Origin: Afipia massiliensis
Lineage (GTDB): Bacteria > Pseudomonadota > Alphaproteobacteria > Rhizobiales > Xanthobacteraceae
Length of the DNA stretch: 64,000 bases
NCBI RefSeq assembly: GCF_001006325.2
Contig: NZ_LBIA02000001.1
Span: 1,985,501 to 2,049,500 of the forward strand
Direction: 5' to 3'
Shown here: positions 37,985 to 46,367 of the stretch, piece by piece
Layout: each line of letters starts with the position of its first letter
How positions within the stretch are numbered: the stretch's first letter is position 1
Translations under genes and position numbers: made by a program
The notes under the pieces: generated by a model
What the model was told of the DNA's origin: nothing
What the model saw: only the letters and a program-made list of their open reading frames with translations
Databases searched by the model: none

Positions 37985-39088
37985 CTAGGAAGCCAGCTCA
38001 AGATCCGACCTTAGCGCCACCAGAAAGCGAGCGGCCTCGCCGCCTGTCACAACGCGATGATCGAACGTGAGTGACAATGGCAGCATGCGCCGGACCGCCG
38101 GTTGGCCGTGATGCGCCACCACCAGCTGGGTAATTCGCCCAGCACCGACGATCGCCACCTGTGGTGGCACGACCACGAGATTGGCGAAGCGGCCGCCGAT
38201 CATGCCGAAGTTCGACAACGTGATGGTTGCGCCCCGGAGCTCTTCCGGCGGAATTGAGCGCGCGACCGCGTCGGTGCGCAGCCTGTCGAGGCCGGCTCGC
38301 AGGTCCCTTGCGTCGCGCTCGGCGACATTGCGCATGACCGGCACGATGAGGCCGCCCTCGGTATCGATCGCGATGCCAATATCGATGCGCTTGACCAGAC
38401 GCCGCGCGCCCGCGCCGGAATTGTACCAGGCATTGAGCGCGGGCTCCGCCTTGCAGGCTGCCGCAATCGCGCGCATCAGCCGGACACTCGCATCTTCATC
38501 CTTTCGCCATTCGTGGATATCGGCGTCGTCGGTGACCGTGGCGGGAACGACTTCGGCATGTGCCGCAGCCATACGCTGGGCCATCGCGCGCCGCATCCCG
38601 CGCAAGGTCTCGGCCGGTCCTGCCTCTGCGAGACTTTTCGAGGCCCGCTCGACGTCAGCCCGCGTGATGGTGCCGCCGGATCCTGTGGCCTGTACAGCGT
38701 TGAGATCGACGTCGAGCTTTCGTGCGAGGGCGCGCACTGCCGGAAGCACCTGAACCATTCGGCCTGTCGCGGGCGCGGCCGGGATTTTGGTTGATATATC
38801 TCGCTTCTCGCTGGTGTCGAGTTGACCGACCACAGTGCCGGTATCCTGCTCCGCGCCCTCGGCAAACTCGACCAAGGGGGCGCCAACTTTCACTAGGTCA
38901 CCGGTGGCGCCAAACAGGTGCGCGATGCGACCGCTCTGTGGCGATGGCACCTCGACCACGGCCTTGTCGGTCTCGACGGAAACGAGCGGCTGATCCGTAA
39001 CCACGTGATCCCCTTCGTTCACATGCCATGTCACGATTTCAGCCTCTTCGAGACCCTCGCCAAGATCCGGCAACAAGAACTGTCGCAT
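37985..39088 (-). CDS. 2-oxoacid dehydrogenase E2 (dihydrolipoamide acyltransferase), branched-chain type
   Basis: E2 core of a 2-oxoacid dehydrogenase complex, 367 aa. One lipoyl domain (residues 1-75) with Lys in VSVETDKAVVEVPSP. A peripheral-subunit-binding domain (LPAVRALARKLDVDLNAVQATGSGGTITRADV) is at about 115-148. The catalytic acyltransferase domain ends in LSLTFDHRVVTGGEAARFL. In the usual HxxxDG active-site motif the Asp is replaced by Thr; this occurs in some proteobacterial E2 proteins but deserves a check. It is the last of three genes; no E3 (lipoamide dehydrogenase) gene follows. Confidence 0.9.
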   Translation of the reverse strand: MRQFLLPDLGEGLEEAEIVTWHVNEGDHVVTDQPLVSVETDKAVVEVPSPQSGRIAHLFGATGDLVKVGAPLVEFAEGAEQDTGTVVGQLDTSEKRDISTKIPAAPATGRMVQVLPAVRALARKLDVDLNAVQATGSGGTITRADVERASKSLAEAGPAETLRGMRRAMAQRMAAAHAEVVPATVTDDADIHEWRKDEDASVRLMRAIAAACKAEPALNAWYNSGAGARRLVKRIDIGIAIDTEGGLIVPVMRNVAERDARDLRAGLDRLRTDAVARSIPPEELRGATITLSNFGMIGGRFANLVVVPPQVAIVGAGRITQLVVAHHGQPAVRRMLPLSLTFDHRVVTGGEAARFLVALRSDLELAS

Positions 39089-39107
39089 GGGACGCGTCCC
39101 GCATGTC

Positions 39108-40088
39108 TTAACTGAACTCGTTAGCCTTGCGCGCTGCGGCTACAATACGGCCGACCGACGGCATATAATGCTGCTCAAGCCGCGGCAGCGGCATGACCGT
39201 ATCGTAACCCGTGACGCGGGTGACGGGGGCGAGAAGGGACGTCAGCCCGCGCTCGGCAATGAGCGCGGCGATTTCGGCGCCGAAGCCGCCGGTACGTGCA
39301 GCCTCGTGCACGATCACGCAGCGTCCGGTTTTTGCCACCGAGCCTAGCAGGGTGTCTTCGTCATAGGGCTTGAGAGTCGCAAGGTCGATAACCTCTGCAC
39401 TGATGCCTTCGGCGTCGAGCGTCTCGGCAGCCGCCAACGTCTCCTTCACCATCGCGCCCCAACTGATCAGGGTCACGTCCCGGCCTTCCCTGAGAACAAA
39501 GGCGACATCGAGCGGCAGGGCCTCGCCGTTGTCTTCCACCTCGCCTTTCGCTGCGCGATAGATGCGTGTCGGTTCCAGGAACACAACCGGATCGGGATCG
39601 CGAATGGCGGCGAGCAGCAGGCCGTAAGCGCGCTCCGGCGAGGATGGTATGACCACGCGCAGGCCCGGAATATGCGTGAGCATGGCCTCGGTGCTCTCTG
39701 AGTGATGCTCGGGAGCGCGAATCCCGCCGCCATGCGGGGTGCGCAGGACCATCGGACAGCTGAGCCGCCCTTGTGTGCGGTTGCGCAGCCGTGAGGCGTG
39801 GTTCACTAGCTGATCGATGCAGGGATAGATGAATCCCATGAACTGGATCTCGCCGACCGGCTTCAAGCCTTGTGCCGCCATGCCGACACAGAGCCCACTG
39901 ATGAGGAGCTCGGCAAGCGGCGTATCGAACACGCGCTCCGATCCGAAACGCTGCTGCAGTCCGACGGTCGCGCGGAAGACGCCGCCGTTGATGCCGACAT
40001 CTTCGCCGAACACGACGACGGCGGGATCATCCTCCATCGCGCGGGCGAGCGCTAGGTTGACTGCTTCGACCAGGGTTACTTCAGCCAT
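39108..40088 (-). CDS. 2-oxoacid dehydrogenase E1 subunit beta
   Basis: 326-aa beta subunit (transketolase C-terminal fold) of the heterotetrameric E1: AEVTLVEAVNLALARAMEDD, VVVFGEDVGINGGVFRAT, DTPLAELLISGLCVGMAAQG and the C-terminal VTRVTGYDTVMPLPRLEQHY. It binds thiamine diphosphate together with alpha. Its start overlaps the E1alpha stop by one base (TGATG) and it ends 19 bp before E2, so it is one operon. The subtype (branched-chain/acetoin/pyruvate) is best guessed as branched-chain. Confidence 0.93.
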   Translation of the reverse strand: MAEVTLVEAVNLALARAMEDDPAVVVFGEDVGINGGVFRATVGLQQRFGSERVFDTPLAELLISGLCVGMAAQGLKPVGEIQFMGFIYPCIDQLVNHASRLRNRTQGRLSCPMVLRTPHGGGIRAPEHHSESTEAMLTHIPGLRVVIPSSPERAYGLLLAAIRDPDPVVFLEPTRIYRAAKGEVEDNGEALPLDVAFVLREGRDVTLISWGAMVKETLAAAETLDAEGISAEVIDLATLKPYDEDTLLGSVAKTGRCVIVHEAARTGGFGAEIAALIAERGLTSLLAPVTRVTGYDTVMPLPRLEQHYMPSVGRIVAAARKANEFS

Positions 40089-41182
40089 CAGCTGCCCCCT
40101 TCGAGTTCGCGGCGCTGTGCGGCATAGGCCTTCGGCAGCTTGGCATAGAGGTGATCGAACATGGTCTCGGGTGCCCGTGGCTCCACAGCCAGATAGCGCT
40201 CGACCGCGGCGTCAATGCGCTGCTGGCATTCGGCGGCAAGCCGCTCTTCTTCCGTCTTGCTCCACACATTCTGGCCGGCGAGAAATGATCTCAGCCGCGC
40301 GATCGGCTCCTCCTTCCAGCGCGCCTGGACCTCTTCGGTCGGACGGTAACGCGCCGCGTCATCTGCGGTCGTATGATCGCCGAGCCGGTAGGTAACCGCC
40401 TCGATAAAGTGGGGGCCTTGTCCATTTCGGGCTGCGTCGATCGCGGCTTCGGCGGCTGCGTGCATGGCCACGACGTCATTGCCATCCACCTGCTCGCCGA
40501 TGAAACCCGCGGCGATCGCCTTTTGCGCCAGCGTTTCGGATGCGGTCTGCAGCCGCAGCGGCACGGAAATAGCCCACTGATTGTTGGTGACAACGAACAC
40601 GACCGGCAGCCTGTGCACGCCCGCGAAGTTCATCGCCTCCCAAACGTCGCCCTTCGAGGTTGCACCATCACCGAACAGACATACGGCGACTCGCGGCTCC
40701 TTGCGCAGCTTGAAGGCATAGGCGACACCGGCGGCTTGCGGTGCCTGCGATCCGACGGGAATGCAGAACGGGAAATCCTGGACCGGCCCGGAGAAGCGGT
40801 TGCCCCGCTCGTCGCCCCCCCAAAACAGCAGGATATCTTCCAGCTTGACGCCGCGCCAGATCAACGCAGCATTGTCGCGATAGGAGGGGAGCAGCACGTC
40901 CTCCTCACGCATGGCACTGGCGACGCCAACCGACACAGCCTCCTGGCCAAGCGATGCGGCATAGGTCCCGAGCCGGCCGGTACGTTGCAACGCCACGGCC
41001 TTGAGGTCGAAAGCACGGACCAGCACCATTGCCCGATAAAGCGTGACAAGCAGGCGGGTATCGGAGGCGAAGGCAGGGAGTTTCCGGTTGATCGCACCAT
41101 CCGGCGCGAGATAGTTGCGGTACCGCACCTCGAAACGCGCGATCACCGGGAGTTGTTCGTCTGCGCGCCCGCTTGCGATCAT
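40088..41182 (-). CDS. 2-oxoacid dehydrogenase E1 subunit alpha
   Basis: 364-aa ThDP-binding alpha subunit. The ThDP motif is VCLFGDGATSKGDVWEAMNF with VFVVTNNQWAISVP. The phosphorylation-loop region is AVTYRLGDHTTADDAARYRP. N-terminal SDTRLLVTLYRAMVLVRAFD fits the branched-chain/pyruvate E1 alpha family. First gene of the E1alpha-E1beta-E2 operon, oriented towards the GYD gene. The reaction is oxidative decarboxylation of a 2-oxoacid; the acceptor E3 must be encoded elsewhere. Confidence 0.93.
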   Translation of the reverse strand: MIASGRADEQLPVIARFEVRYRNYLAPDGAINRKLPAFASDTRLLVTLYRAMVLVRAFDLKAVALQRTGRLGTYAASLGQEAVSVGVASAMREEDVLLPSYRDNAALIWRGVKLEDILLFWGGDERGNRFSGPVQDFPFCIPVGSQAPQAAGVAYAFKLRKEPRVAVCLFGDGATSKGDVWEAMNFAGVHRLPVVFVVTNNQWAISVPLRLQTASETLAQKAIAAGFIGEQVDGNDVVAMHAAAEAAIDAARNGQGPHFIEAVTYRLGDHTTADDAARYRPTEEVQARWKEEPIARLRSFLAGQNVWSKTEEERLAAECQQRIDAAVERYLAVEPRAPETMFDHLYAKLPKAYAAQRRELEGGS

Positions 41183-41588
41183 GCTCGTCTCCCGCCTCGA
41201 AGACCCTCAGGGGCATTACTTGATGTGCCCATAGTAAAGCCAGCTACAAAACGAGCGACGAAGAAACTATAGATAATGGCAAATGGCGCGCTCGCAATCA
41301 GGCAGGCCGGGCCCTGACGTGACTTTTAGACCAAGCATTGTGAGAGGATGAGCTTGCGAACGTATGCCTGCCTCATCGGTCACCACCGCGGATATGCGAG
41401 CACCACTTTGGGCGCAGTCGACTAAAAGCCCTGACGGGGACCACTCAGCGCGCCAATGAGAAAATTTCGATGCGAGAGTCGAAAACCGAACGGACGCCTC
41501 CGACTTTAGTCACATACCCTGGTCAGGAACAGTCGGACGCAAGTCTGGATGTTGTTGGTTGTAGTTTCGTTTGAAAGGGTGAAGTCCA
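41183..41588. other. Divergent intergenic region (promoters of E1alpha and phasin)
   Basis: About 400 bp between the divergent E1alpha and phasin genes. I see no gene. It should hold both promoters, but no operator or sigma-54 consensus was convincing by eye. A GGCGCGCT octamer at 41287-41294 resembles the att centre but has no matching arms. Confidence 0.5.
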
Positions 41589-42089
41589 GTGAATGGTAGC
41601 AATATGAAAGTCGAAATGAAAACTAATCCGACAAATGCCAGCATCGATGCCGACGAGAAGCGAGGCTTCGAGATGCCGTTTTTCGAATTATTGAAAAGGG
41701 CAATGCCGGGGGTCTTCCTCGGGGTCGCCGAGCAGAGCGCCGGGCGGGTGAAGGTAAACTGCGAGAAGATGAAGGCAGCCTCGGAAGAAATGGCTGACGT
41801 TCTCCGAGAGACCTATTCGATCAACGCAAACGGCATGGCGGACTACGGGGCCAAAGTTATCGAGATATCGGGCGCCAACACCGCCTCCGCTTTCGATTTT
41901 CTCACCAATCTCATGGGCACGAAGTCGCCGACGGAAATCATGCAGCTTTCGGCTGCTCAAGCACGCAAGAGCTTCGACGTGACATCCGCGCAGAACAAGG
42001 AGCTTTGGGACCTCGCTCAGAAAGTCGCGGTCGAGAGTGCCGAGCCGATCAAGAAGAGCGTCGCCAGGGTCCTACAGAAAGTCATCTGA
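41589..42089 (+). CDS. Phasin family protein
   Basis: A 166-aa amphipathic, mostly helical protein of the Phasin_2 family that coats polyhydroxyalkanoate granules. Seen: EMPFFELLKRAMPGVFLGVA, then SANTASAFDFLTNLM-like helix (GANTASAFDFLTNLMGTKSP) and AAQARKSFDVTSAQNKELWD. No signal peptide. The GTG start at 41589 has AAAGGG about 10 bp upstream; an ATG at 41604 is also possible. It may also act as a small stress-related granule protein. Confidence 0.88.
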   Translation: MNGSNMKVEMKTNPTNASIDADEKRGFEMPFFELLKRAMPGVFLGVAEQSAGRVKVNCEKMKAASEEMADVLRETYSINANGMADYGAKVIEISGANTASAFDFLTNLMGTKSPTEIMQLSAAQARKSFDVTSAQNKELWDLAQKVAVESAEPIKKSVARVLQKVI

Positions 42090-42221
42090 ATCAAACTTAC
42101 ACAGAGGTCGCCTGGACGGTTGGAGTGATCTCCATCCGCTGGTGGAAGATGCAGTCCAACCGGCTGGCGACCTAGCATTTACTGAGAAGGAAAATACGAA
42201 GAAGAAAACAAGGAGGCCAAC

Positions 42222-42398
42222 GTGGGTATGGTCATGATCAAATGTCCTCAAACGGGACGCGCGATTCCGACGGGCATTAAAGCGGATCGCGAAAGCTTTC
42301 GATGCAGTGTGGTATTCGTCGCGCGCACCCATTGCTCAATCTGCCAGACCAATCACGAATGGTTCGCCAAGGAAGCTTGGGTCTACGAGCCAAGTTAG
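42222..42398 (+). CDS. Small Cys-rich conserved protein (58 aa)
   Basis: A short gene with an excellent ribosome binding site (AAGGAGG, 8 bp before GTG 42222; an ATG at 42228 is in frame). The protein has MIKCPQTGRAIPTGIKADRE with cysteines at about residues 8, 28, 38 and 41 (HCSIC) and a C-terminal HEWFAKEAWVYEPS. It resembles a family of tiny conserved proteins in Bradyrhizobium-like genomes with a zinc-ribbon-like pattern. No function known. It follows the phasin gene by 130 bp. Confidence 0.82.
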   Translation: MGMVMIKCPQTGRAIPTGIKADRESFRCSVVFVARTHCSICQTNHEWFAKEAWVYEPS

Positions 42399-42742
42399 GT
42401 CGCGCGGACGATGGGGTCGCCACACGGCACGCCGGAGACGAGGAGGGTATGGCGCTGGCCGAAGTCAGGCAGGACCCCGCTATATGGCTCACCGCGTTAC
42501 GCAGATGGATTTCGGCGCCGTCGAGTCGCCAGCCGCCGCCTTGGCTTTGCAGATCAAGCGCCCACAGCAGTGTTCGACATCGCGCACCACCGGCAGAAGA
42601 GGACAATTCCGATCATCTAGGGCTCGGTCGCGGCCACATCCACCGCGCGCAACCCTCAAGGAACCCTAGCTTTTCGGCAACTCCGCTAATGGTCATTTCG
42701 CTCGCCGGCTATTTGCCCTGTGTGCTCGCGTACTGCTGCGCT
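42399..42742. other. Intergenic region without recognisable genes
   Basis: Between the small Cys protein and the 3' end of the Crp/Fnr-family gene. Only frames without ribosome binding sites or family sequence are present. I see no hairpin with a T tract and no repeat from the other families in the window. Confidence 0.5.
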
Positions 42743-43510
42743 TCATCCTGCCGCGCCGGGCGTTTCGCGTGCCGGCTCACCGTTGATGCGAGGCTTCGTT
42801 GTTTCCTGCGGAAAAATCCGATCAAATTTGCGGCGCATGATCTCGTAGCATTCGCATGCCGCTTCTTCGAGCCGGGGCCTGTCGATCTCAATCAAGCCTC
42901 GCCGGTCAGATCGGACAGCACCAGACGCCCGGAGCTTGCGTACAACCAGCGTCACTGTCGTTCGCCGGACCCCGAGCAACTGCGAAAGCGCCTCCTGCGT
43001 CAGCGGAATGACGTTGCTATCAATTCGATCGTGGATGTGGAGCAACCATCGGGCCATGCGTGCATCAACAGGGTGCAGCGCATTGCAGGCGGCCAGGTGC
43101 TGGAACTGCACCAGCAGCGCCGTCGTGTGGGTCTGGACCGCATGCCTGATGGCGGCACTATGGGTGAAGGCTGTATGAAATCGTGATGCGGGAATCCGCG
43201 ATGCGATGCCGGCCACGCGTACAACCGCCGTAACGGAAGATCGGGAGGGTCCCAGAACTGACAGGATGCCCGCGGCTCCCTCATGCCCAATGAGGCCGGT
43301 TGCTACTGTTTGCCCGCTCGGCATGTCGAGCATGAACGCAATCGCCCCGCTGAGGGGAAAATAGACCTGTTCAATCCGATCTCCCGACTGCAGCAACACC
43401 ACGTCTTGTTCAAGCGGTACTTTCTGAAGGTGAGGGGCGAGCAAGCGAAAGTCCGCTGGCGGCAGCGCTGCCAACAGTCGATTACCGACGATGACAGAAC
43501 GATCCATCAT
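42743..43510 (-). CDS. Crp/Fnr family transcriptional regulator
   Basis: A 255-aa regulator: N-terminal cyclic-nucleotide-binding-like beta roll (NRLLAALPPADFRLLAPHLQ to GQTVATGLIGHEGAAGILSV), dimer helix, then C-terminal HTH (PLTQEALSQLLGVRRTTVTL, VVRKLRASGAV, RRGLIEIDR). No Fnr-type N-terminal Cys cluster is seen, so it is not an obvious oxygen sensor. Start at ATG 43510/43507 following GGGGAG. It belongs to the small group of Nitrobacteraceae regulators with about 250 aa and an EACECYEI tail. Target unknown. Confidence 0.88.
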   Translation of the reverse strand: MMDRSVIVGNRLLAALPPADFRLLAPHLQKVPLEQDVVLLQSGDRIEQVYFPLSGAIAFMLDMPSGQTVATGLIGHEGAAGILSVLGPSRSSVTAVVRVAGIASRIPASRFHTAFTHSAAIRHAVQTHTTALLVQFQHLAACNALHPVDARMARWLLHIHDRIDSNVIPLTQEALSQLLGVRRTTVTLVVRKLRASGAVRSDRRGLIEIDRPRLEEAACECYEIMRRKFDRIFPQETTKPRINGEPARETPGAAG

Positions 43511-44558
43511 GGGAAGCTTCTCCCCTCGACGGAATGCTCGCCCCGCAAAGAATTTTCGGCGCTTCGCTTGGCGCAAATTATTGCGGACAGTTTGCTTCTG
43601 AGTACTAGAACGAACCATACCGCATAAAGTTCCGTGATCGAGGTACGACGGCTCGTTATCCGCGACGCTTGCGGCTCATGCCTTAATCATCGGTACTGAT
43701 CTGCGCCTGTGCTCATCTTCCCAAGGAGGCGCCGATAGTTGTGAGCGCGGTGATCTGTCTCATTGGAGTTCTCTAATCGCGAAAATTTCGAACCTGACGC
43801 ACGTATCGGACTGGTCCTGACCCCGATTTCGCCGCTACACGGGCAAGCGAAGGGGATGTTCTGCCATTGGCGGATCATTTCGGATTGTGTTGTTATTTCA
43901 ATTACATAAGAGTTCGTAGTTTTATTCTGACTGGCGCGCCATTTATCAATGATTTCAGGCATTGTAGCTGCTCGCTGTTACCGAGTGTACCACAAGGCTC
44001 GACGCCCTTCAGGGCCGCAGCTACTTCGATCAAAGTACTTCGTCGAACAACTCTGATTTGAAAAATCGGTGCTCCGTGTAGTGCTCGGTCAAATCGGTGA
44101 TCTCGGTTCTTACCTTCTGCTTTTTGCATCGCCCCATTGCTGTTCGGTGGAGTGTCATCCGGGCCGAACAGCATAACGCTGCTGTCTCCTGCCGACGTGA
44201 GCCATAGAACGACGGCGAAGCACGGAAGATCGTCGCGCCGAGAACCGATCGGGTCAAACAACTGCAAGGCGGTCTCCGCCATCGGCGGTATCCAACGGTC
44301 GACCCGAGCGGACCTGCGATCTCACATAGCCTGCCGGAGGGATCTCCATCGGAAGCTCCGCAATCCGGACTGCCAAGAATTGTTCGAGCGTGTCGCCGAC
44401 CCTTTTTGCACCGGCTTCAGCCTGGCAAACTGCCTGAGAACGTCGACGGAATCTTTTGCAGAGGGCTATGCTGGCGTGCTCGGCGAAAGGGATTCCGTGG
44501 GCGTGCTGGTACGAGCATCCAAATTTGTGTCGCCCCTGACGACTGGGTTCGTGTCGCG
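43511..44558. other. Gene-poor region with a right-end repeat
   Basis: About 1 kb with no recognisable intact gene. A repeat at 43892-43942 (TTTCAATTACATAAGAGTTC, then GGCGCGCC) matches 35322-35370. Between 43950 and 44558 open frames on both strands look partly gene-like, for example a plus-strand AEGYAGVLGERDSVGVLVRA, but I recognise no family and see no start signals, so this may be a decayed gene. Confidence 0.5.
43906..43942. repeat. Putative right-end (attR-like) repeat
   Basis: Matches the left part of the repeat at 35334-35367 (ATAAGAGTTCGT, ATTCTGA, GGCGCGC; four differences in 34 bp), including upstream AT-rich bases (TTTCAAT). After GGCGCGCC the sequence differs from the other right arms, which is what is expected at the end of the last element. 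Confidence 0.55.
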
Positions 44559-45029
44559 CTACGGGTTGCCGATCATCGGTTGCTTTTGCGATGGCCACAC
44601 CGCTTGAAACATGGCGAACAAGAATGCCGTGGTCAGGCCGAACAGAAGCAGTCCGGCGAGTGATTGAAGGACTCCCATCATCTGCCAGTTGGGCGGCAAG
44701 GAAACGTCCCCGGCCTCGAAACCGGTCATCGCACCAAGCGAGTAGAGCATCGCCGACTTGCTGTCCGGGAGTGCGCCCAGAGAAAGATAGGCGAGGGCCC
44801 AGGTGACGGCCTCCAGTCCATGCAGAGCGACGATCAGCAGTATGGAAACGCTCATGACTTTGGCGAACTGGATCACAAACCGATGACGTATCTTTTCTTT
44901 CCGCACGAGCAGGGTGAATGCGTCAAAGATCAATGCAAGACCGAAGACGTGAATAATAACATTGAACAGGATCAGCGGCAGGCTCCAGGCCCAGTCCGTG
45001 CCCCACGGGGTCGCATTCAGAACATCCAT
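44559..45029 (-). CDS. Channel-like three-helix membrane protein with altered pore motif
   Basis: 156 aa. TM helices at about 18-42, 57-82 and 115-142. Between the last two is a pore-like re-entrant segment (SAMLYSLGAMTGFEAGDVSL) followed by PPNWQMMGVLQSLAGLLLFG. This layout matches a bacterial Ion_trans_2 (two-TM potassium channel) subfamily whose filter reads TLGYGD; here it is TGFEAGD, so ordinary K+ selectivity is unlikely. A predicted AraC-type site (45136-45156) lies about 110 bp upstream. The fold call is by pattern, function is open. Confidence 0.6.
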   Translation of the reverse strand: MDVLNATPWGTDWAWSLPLILFNVIIHVFGLALIFDAFTLLVRKEKIRHRFVIQFAKVMSVSILLIVALHGLEAVTWALAYLSLGALPDSKSAMLYSLGAMTGFEAGDVSLPPNWQMMGVLQSLAGLLLFGLTTAFLFAMFQAVWPSQKQPMIGNP

Positions 45030-45135
45030 ATGGCGCCATCAAGCCGTCGGTTCGCAAATGTCAGATCTTAAATTTGCATGCGGCGCCAGGACGAGACCTG
45101 ACGCTCGGACTCCTATAGCGGACAGACGGTGCCGA

Positions 45136-45156
45136 AAATTGCCATTATGCGCCAAT
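45136..45156 (-). promoter_or_regulatory. Putative AraC-type site upstream of the channel-like gene
   Basis: On the minus strand it reads TTGGCGCATAATGGCAATTT: two TGGC half-sites 10 bp apart. It closely matches the sites at 48079-48099 and 49438-49458 (ATTGGCGCGAAATGGCAAGA). Same-face half-sites with one helical turn spacing are typical of AraC-family binding. Confidence 0.5.
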
Positions 45157-45174
45157 CGAAAGCGAACGTTCATA

Positions 45175-46188
45175 TTACTGGGACAGCACCAATTGCGATT
45201 TCGATTTGCCGCGAAACTCTCTCGGCGTCACCCCGGTAAATCGTCGAAAGGCACGCGTGAAATGGGCAGGGTCGGTGTAGCCTGAGGAAAAAGCGACATC
45301 GATGATCTTGGCATCCGTGCCGCGCAGAAGCTTGGAGGCGTTTTCAAACCGGACTCTGTCAAGAAGGTCGGAATAGGAAACGCCTGAGTTTGAAAGTTTT
45401 CGTTGAAAGCTTCTGATGCTGATGCCTGCCATTTCTGCGACTTCCGCGACGGTTGGAATTTTATCGTCCAGGTAGGAGGGCAGCATCAATTTGATTGCTG
45501 CGACGATTTCGTGGCCGGATGGCCTAGCCTCATCGTCATGTGAGGTTGCCGGGGTCTCGCTTGCGAGGTTGGGGAGATCCAGGATTGATATGGGAACATC
45601 GATCCACGAGGCGCTTTGATTTGATATGAAGCGAGTATTCTTCCAGACCGACCGGGTTTCAGGGCTCGGTTCATAGCGGACCCCGAAGGCCATCGTCGCC
45701 GGGACCCAGTCGGGGCCAGCAAATTGTCTTACAACATGTATCGACATAATATTCTGAAGCCACTGCTCATTCTCAAGATGCGGCAAGTAGGGCATTTCCG
45801 CAGACTTGCAAATCCTCACGCGATCGGCGTCATGCTCCAGCCACGCATTCACATTCGTGTCTTCAAGAGGAACCCATTTACAAAATTGCTGTAAGGCAAC
45901 AAAGAGCGTCGGCGAAAAGCAGATGACGGCGCGTAGTTTTTCGCTCAGGTGACGGAATTGCAGCCGCCGAGCAGCCTGGAATCCGATATCCGTAATGCCC
46001 TGCGATCGCTGTGCTATCTCGGCGAAGCGTAGAGCCAGTTGGTTTGGGATATAGTGATCAGCTTTCTCTTCCAAAGAGCCTGGGAGGCGGAGCTTGCTGA
46101 GCAGCGCCTCCGTGGGAGCGCCGATCTCGTCACAAATGTCAACGAAAGGAATGAGAAATTGGCAACGAGTCAAAGGAAGTGCGGGCAT
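45175..46188 (-). CDS. AraC family transcriptional regulator (copy 1 of tandem duplication)
   Basis: 337 aa: an N-terminal arabinose-binding-like domain (PF12625 type, LIPFVDICDEIGAPTEALLS and HLSEKLRAVICFSPTLFVAL) and a C-terminal double HTH (PTVAEVAEMAGISIRSFQRK, DAKIIDVAFSSGYTDPAHFT, then RAFRRFTGVTPREFRG). It is nearly identical in length and mostly identical in sequence to the next gene, 1193 bp upstream. The differences concentrate in a short stretch around residues 110-145 (NVNAWLEHDADRVRICKSAE). The effector may therefore differ between the copies. A putative binding site is about 95 bp upstream. Confidence 0.93.
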   Translation of the reverse strand: MPALPLTRCQFLIPFVDICDEIGAPTEALLSKLRLPGSLEEKADHYIPNQLALRFAEIAQRSQGITDIGFQAARRLQFRHLSEKLRAVICFSPTLFVALQQFCKWVPLEDTNVNAWLEHDADRVRICKSAEMPYLPHLENEQWLQNIMSIHVVRQFAGPDWVPATMAFGVRYEPSPETRSVWKNTRFISNQSASWIDVPISILDLPNLASETPATSHDDEARPSGHEIVAAIKLMLPSYLDDKIPTVAEVAEMAGISIRSFQRKLSNSGVSYSDLLDRVRFENASKLLRGTDAKIIDVAFSSGYTDPAHFTRAFRRFTGVTPREFRGKSKSQLVLSQ

Positions 46189-46280
46189 TTCTCTGGCTCT
46201 CGTGCAGAATTTAAGTTTGGGCGGTTTCCCCGTCGCGAAGTGCGGTTTGCCTGAACTGCCGAAAGCTTATCAGTTCCCAG

Positions 46281-46301
46281 TTGGCGCGTACTGTAAAATT
46301 G
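46281..46301 (+). promoter_or_regulatory. Putative AraC-type site upstream of AraC copy 1
   Basis: TTGGCGCGTACTGTAAAATT has a TGGC half-site and a weaker TGTA half-site 10 bp on. It is in a stretch (46254-46300) duplicated at 47446-47494. A possible autoregulatory site. Confidence 0.35.
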
Positions 46302-46367
46302 TAAATGCTGGGGGGAGGGGTCTGGATTGGCTTGGGAGCCGGCGCTCCCTTAACGCGGGCGTGCATA

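Noticed and set aside
41287-41294. GGCGCGCT octamer as an additional att site.
   Set aside because: Only the octamer matches; neither left nor right arm of the other copies is present.
29306-43942. Prophage or ICE with intact mobility genes.
   Set aside because: No integrase, relaxase, phage structural or transfer genes were seen; only att-like repeats.
43511-44558. Possible genes on either strand near 44.1-44.6 kb.
   Set aside because: Gene-like stretches exist but no start signals or recognisable family; reported only as a gene-poor region that may hold a decayed gene.
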